A stretch of DNA of 40,282 nt, from positions 1-40,282 of the IMG/VR virus record IMGVR_UViG_3300021371_000041; one strand, 5' to 3'. The stretch comes from a virus. Shown here piece by piece: positions 37,902 through 40,282 of this stretch (its first letter is position 1; each line of letters begins with the position of its first letter). Under the pieces are notes generated by a model. That model searched no databases. It was given only the letters and a program-made list of their open reading frames with translations, and was not told the DNA's origin. The position numbers and the translations under genes are program-made.

Positions 37902-40282
37902 TATGGGCAATCAATATAACGACCAGTTCCAATCTTAGTAGATCCAACTGTGGTAAGTGCTTCAGTATCTAGGCATCTAAAAGATGGTAATAGTTTAGCA
38001 CCATATCCACCACCACCAACGATTACAATCTCAGGGAATTTTTCAAATGTTAATTGTCTATCTAAAATTCTAGCGCCAACGACAAATCCATTTTCGTTGA
38101 TAATTGCTTCCGCAACACCAAGTTCACCATTTATATACATATCAGGTTCTGATGTGTATCCAATTCCAGGTCGGATTATAGTAAATGCATCAATGATACA
38201 GCGAACACCAGATTCATTAGCAAGATTTAATTTATAACCATATCCAGGTGCTTTAACACGAATTTCTGTAATAAATCCATCTTGGTCTAGTAAAGGAGTA
38301 GCTACAGCACCAATTCCTTCACCACCAATGAAGACATATGGTGGTTCTGCCCAAGGATCTCCAGGTTGACTGATAGGTATTTCAATAATTCCTCCATTAT
38401 CATCCGTAATAATATTTTCAGAAATAACTTCAGGAATAATAAATTCGTCTGTAGTTGTTTCTATAGTATCACCTAATCCATCATCCTCTGGTGGATCATT
38501 ATTAATTTTTTCTTCAAGTGGTAACACTATCACATTTGTAGTAGCACCAGTTCCATTTACAGTGAATATAATTAACTCTTCTTCTTCATCATCCAAAGAG
38601 TCTTCTGAAATTCCAATCACTACTTTTGCAGTATTATTAATGACAACAAAAGAATCAGATGTTTTTCCACTAATAATATCATTAGAGTCAATATCCCCTG
38701 TTAACGTATAGTATGCATATGTGCCATTTTCTACGTTTTTGGTAGTGATTGTATACTCTACAAAATCACCCTCATTAACAGATACTTTGTCAGCAACTAC
38801 TTCATACGAAGGTAATGTGTCATCAGAAGGTGGTGTAGTATCATCAGAAGGTGGTGTAGTATCATCAGAAGGAGGAGTAGGGATATCTGCCACTACGTCA
38901 GGTGGGAAAACATCCGGTAACTCTGTAATTGGATTTATTGGTTTTGGATAATATGGAGTTCCCGGTTCTTTTACATTACGTTCCGTAATTACACACCTAC
39001 CAACATTTTTTATAAACGTAGATATAACACGACTACCTTCACCAGGAGAATTTTGCTTTAAAATGACATAGAAATCTTCGTCACCTTCTTTTTCTGGCGA
39101 ACTAAACGTTTTAATTGTAATATTTTTTACAGTTTCTCCTGGAGCAAATCCAAGAATGCTACTATCAGGTAAATAATCTTGATCTGGAGTAGCAGTTCCT
39201 TTCTTAGATGTTCTATAAGTCACAGATGAAGCAGATTCAATAAATCCAGTCCTAGTTACTTGGAATACAGCATCAAATCCTTCCTCAACAGTAATATCAG
39301 ATATCGTATAAACAATTTTTGGTGATACCCCGCCTTTAGATGATACAGTTGATTTATTACTATAACGAGGAACTCCACCAGTAAATCCAACTGTTGTAAT
39401 TGATAATGGTTTCCCAGTATAAGCATCCGCACATGTATACTGACTAGAGTCAGATCCGGTAGCAGGGAACAAATTATCAATATTGGAGAGAAGATCATCT
39501 AAGAAATCATCTCCATCTTTGTTTTCTTTATTCTTTTTCTCTCCATCTGTACAAATTTGCTTATATCCAGCACATTCGTTACTAGGTCCAGAACAAGAAA
39601 TGCCAAGTAAATTCAATACAAAATTAATTGCTCCACCTAAAATATTAAGTGGTCCAGCAATAGCACCAAGAATATCCTGAATAGGTCCAAGGATACTGCT
39701 GAGTACAGTCTCCATTAAGGAATTGATTTTTGATAGAATGCCATTTACTAATGTGTCTATTTGACATGCTGCGGCACGATAAACCTGATTAATTTGACCC
39801 ATTAAAACGTTTGTCAACCATTCTGCCAAACGATCTCCAAGATCTGCCATTTTACATCCAAGATCTTTAAGGAGATTATTGAACCATTCTGTAACTGGAG
39901 TAAGAGCGTTTCCAGTTTCATTTGGATATAATACTGCTTTAATTAGATCCTTAACTGCATTAGTGAGTTTCTCAAGCACAAAACCCTTTACTTTTGCGAC
40001 AAAGTGTCGGATAACGCTCATAATTTTGTTAACATATTTTCTTGCTATGCCAACACCACTATTGATTGTCCCACTAATAGGACTAATTAAATACGTGCCA
40101 ATATTACCGCCATTTTTCTGAATTTCATTTAAAAATTCACCAAGTAAAATTTTGGTTTTGTCTGTTAAATTTTGTTTGTCACATTTTTCTGCTACAGATT
40201 GACACCATTTTTCATCATCCCGACCTTTCAGCATTCTTGGAGGTATTGGGACTGTATCATCACCATTTGGCAAAGCACCAGT
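37901..40282 (-). CDS. large virion protein with Calx-beta-like domain, cut at the window edge
   Basis: The frame is open to the window edge; the first residues before the in-frame TTG (A-L-P-N-G-D-D) suggest it continues further, so the start is not captured. Residues about 30-230 (from the TTG) are helical with small hydrophobic stretches (IQDILGAIAGPLNILGGAIN), then a Cys pair region and, at about 320-410, a Calx-beta-like domain (ISDITVEEGFDAVFQVTRTG, GEGSRVIS). A second similar segment follows near 490-590, and the C-terminus is beta-rich with a Gly/Ile pattern (GAVATPLLDQDGFITEIRVK). It lies directly before the spike gene. Probably a baseplate or tail protein. Confidence 0.65.
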   Translation of the reverse strand, partial: TGALPNGDDTVPIPPRMLKGRDDEKWCQSVAEKCDKQNLTDKTKILLGEFLNEIQKNGGNIGTYLISPISGTINSGVGIARKYVNKIMSVIRHFVAKVKGFVLEKLTNAVKDLIKAVLYPNETGNALTPVTEWFNNLLKDLGCKMADLGDRLAEWLTNVLMGQINQVYRAAACQIDTLVNGILSKINSLMETVLSSILGPIQDILGAIAGPLNILGGAINFVLNLLGISCSGPSNECAGYKQICTDGEKKNKENKDGDDFLDDLLSNIDNLFPATGSDSSQYTCADAYTGKPLSITTVGFTGGVPRYSNKSTVSSKGGVSPKIVYTISDITVEEGFDAVFQVTRTGFIESASSVTYRTSKKGTATPDQDYLPDSSILGFAPGETVKNITIKTFSSPEKEGDEDFYVILKQNSPGEGSRVISTFIKNVGRCVITERNVKEPGTPYYPKPINPITELPDVFPPDVVADIPTPPSDDTTPPSDDTTPPSDDTLPSYEVVADKVSVNEGDFVEYTITTKNVENGTYAYYTLTGDIDSNDIISGKTSDSFVVINNTAKVVIGISEDSLDDEEEELIIFTVNGTGATTNVIVLPLEEKINNDPPEDDGLGDTIETTTDEFIIPEVISENIITDDNGGIIEIPISQPGDPWAEPPYVFIGGEGIGAVATPLLDQDGFITEIRVKAPGYGYKLNLANESGVRCIIDAFTIIRPGIGYTSEPDMYINGELGVAEAIINENGFVVGARILDRQLTFEKFPEIVIVGGGGYGAKLLPSFRCLDTEALTTVGSTKIGTGRYIDCP
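38820..38882 (-). repeat. three tandem 21-base repeats (TPPSDDT)
   Basis: Plus-strand unit TCATCAGAAGGTGGTGTAGTA, two exact copies and a third with changes, encoding a proline/aspartate linker (TPPSDDT three times) between two domains of the large virion protein. Confidence 0.85.

Noticed and set aside
1-40282. CRISPR array or insertion sequence
   Set aside because: No regularly spaced direct repeats and no transposase-like reading frame with terminal inverted repeats were seen. The repeats found are within coding sequence.

Overview
The window is part of a T4-like cyanomyovirus genome, from a phage of marine Synechococcus or Prochlorococcus. The evidence is the set of purine-biosynthesis genes (purS, purC, purM), a CpeT-type bilin lyase gene, phage-type tRNAs, AT-rich sequence, very long structural genes next to 2-oxoglutarate/Fe(II) oxygenases, host-like sigma70 early promoters and T4-like late motifs (TATAAATA). 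Every gene I accept lies on the minus strand, so transcription runs from high to low coordinates. No named phage can be assigned from sequence reading alone.

Layout, right to left (direction of transcription). 40282-36837: two virion genes, a long partly captured protein with a Calx-beta-like domain and a gp5-like central spike with octapeptide repeats. 36702-36144: a self-contained unit with a sigma70 promoter, a late-type promoter, a small signal-peptide/beta-barrel gene and a UUCG-loop terminator. 36107-31353: a tightly overlapping run (ATGA and TAATG junctions) of small genes with purS, purC, a PD-(D/E)XK nuclease and purM. 31352-31207: a terminator, a promoter and a 36-base relic of a second purC 3' end. 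31206-28514: a putative restriction endonuclease, a DNA methyltransferase, a glutaredoxin-like gene and small genes. 28485-27263: tRNA-Met(CAU), a short-variable-arm tRNA-Leu(UAA), a small gene, cpeT and a decayed tRNA-Asn.

27228-6389: one late transcription block. It holds a 3162-residue structural protein, three tail-collar proteins with HxH motifs, a glycine-rich candidate adhesin, a tail-fibre-assembly-like protein and four 2OG/Fe(II) oxygenases (each with a recognisable metal-binding triad), plus two unknown genes. 6388-1: about 25 small early genes driven by short-leader sigma70-like promoters. Most have unknown function; exceptions are a secreted HExxH protein and an AbrB/MazE-like DNA-binding protein.

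The purine genes and CpeT probably redirect host metabolism and pigment during infection. The late block builds the receptor-binding apparatus. The most interesting places are the purC relic with its neighbouring nuclease and restriction-modification-like pair, the oxygenase/fibre gene cluster, and the two secreted proteins.
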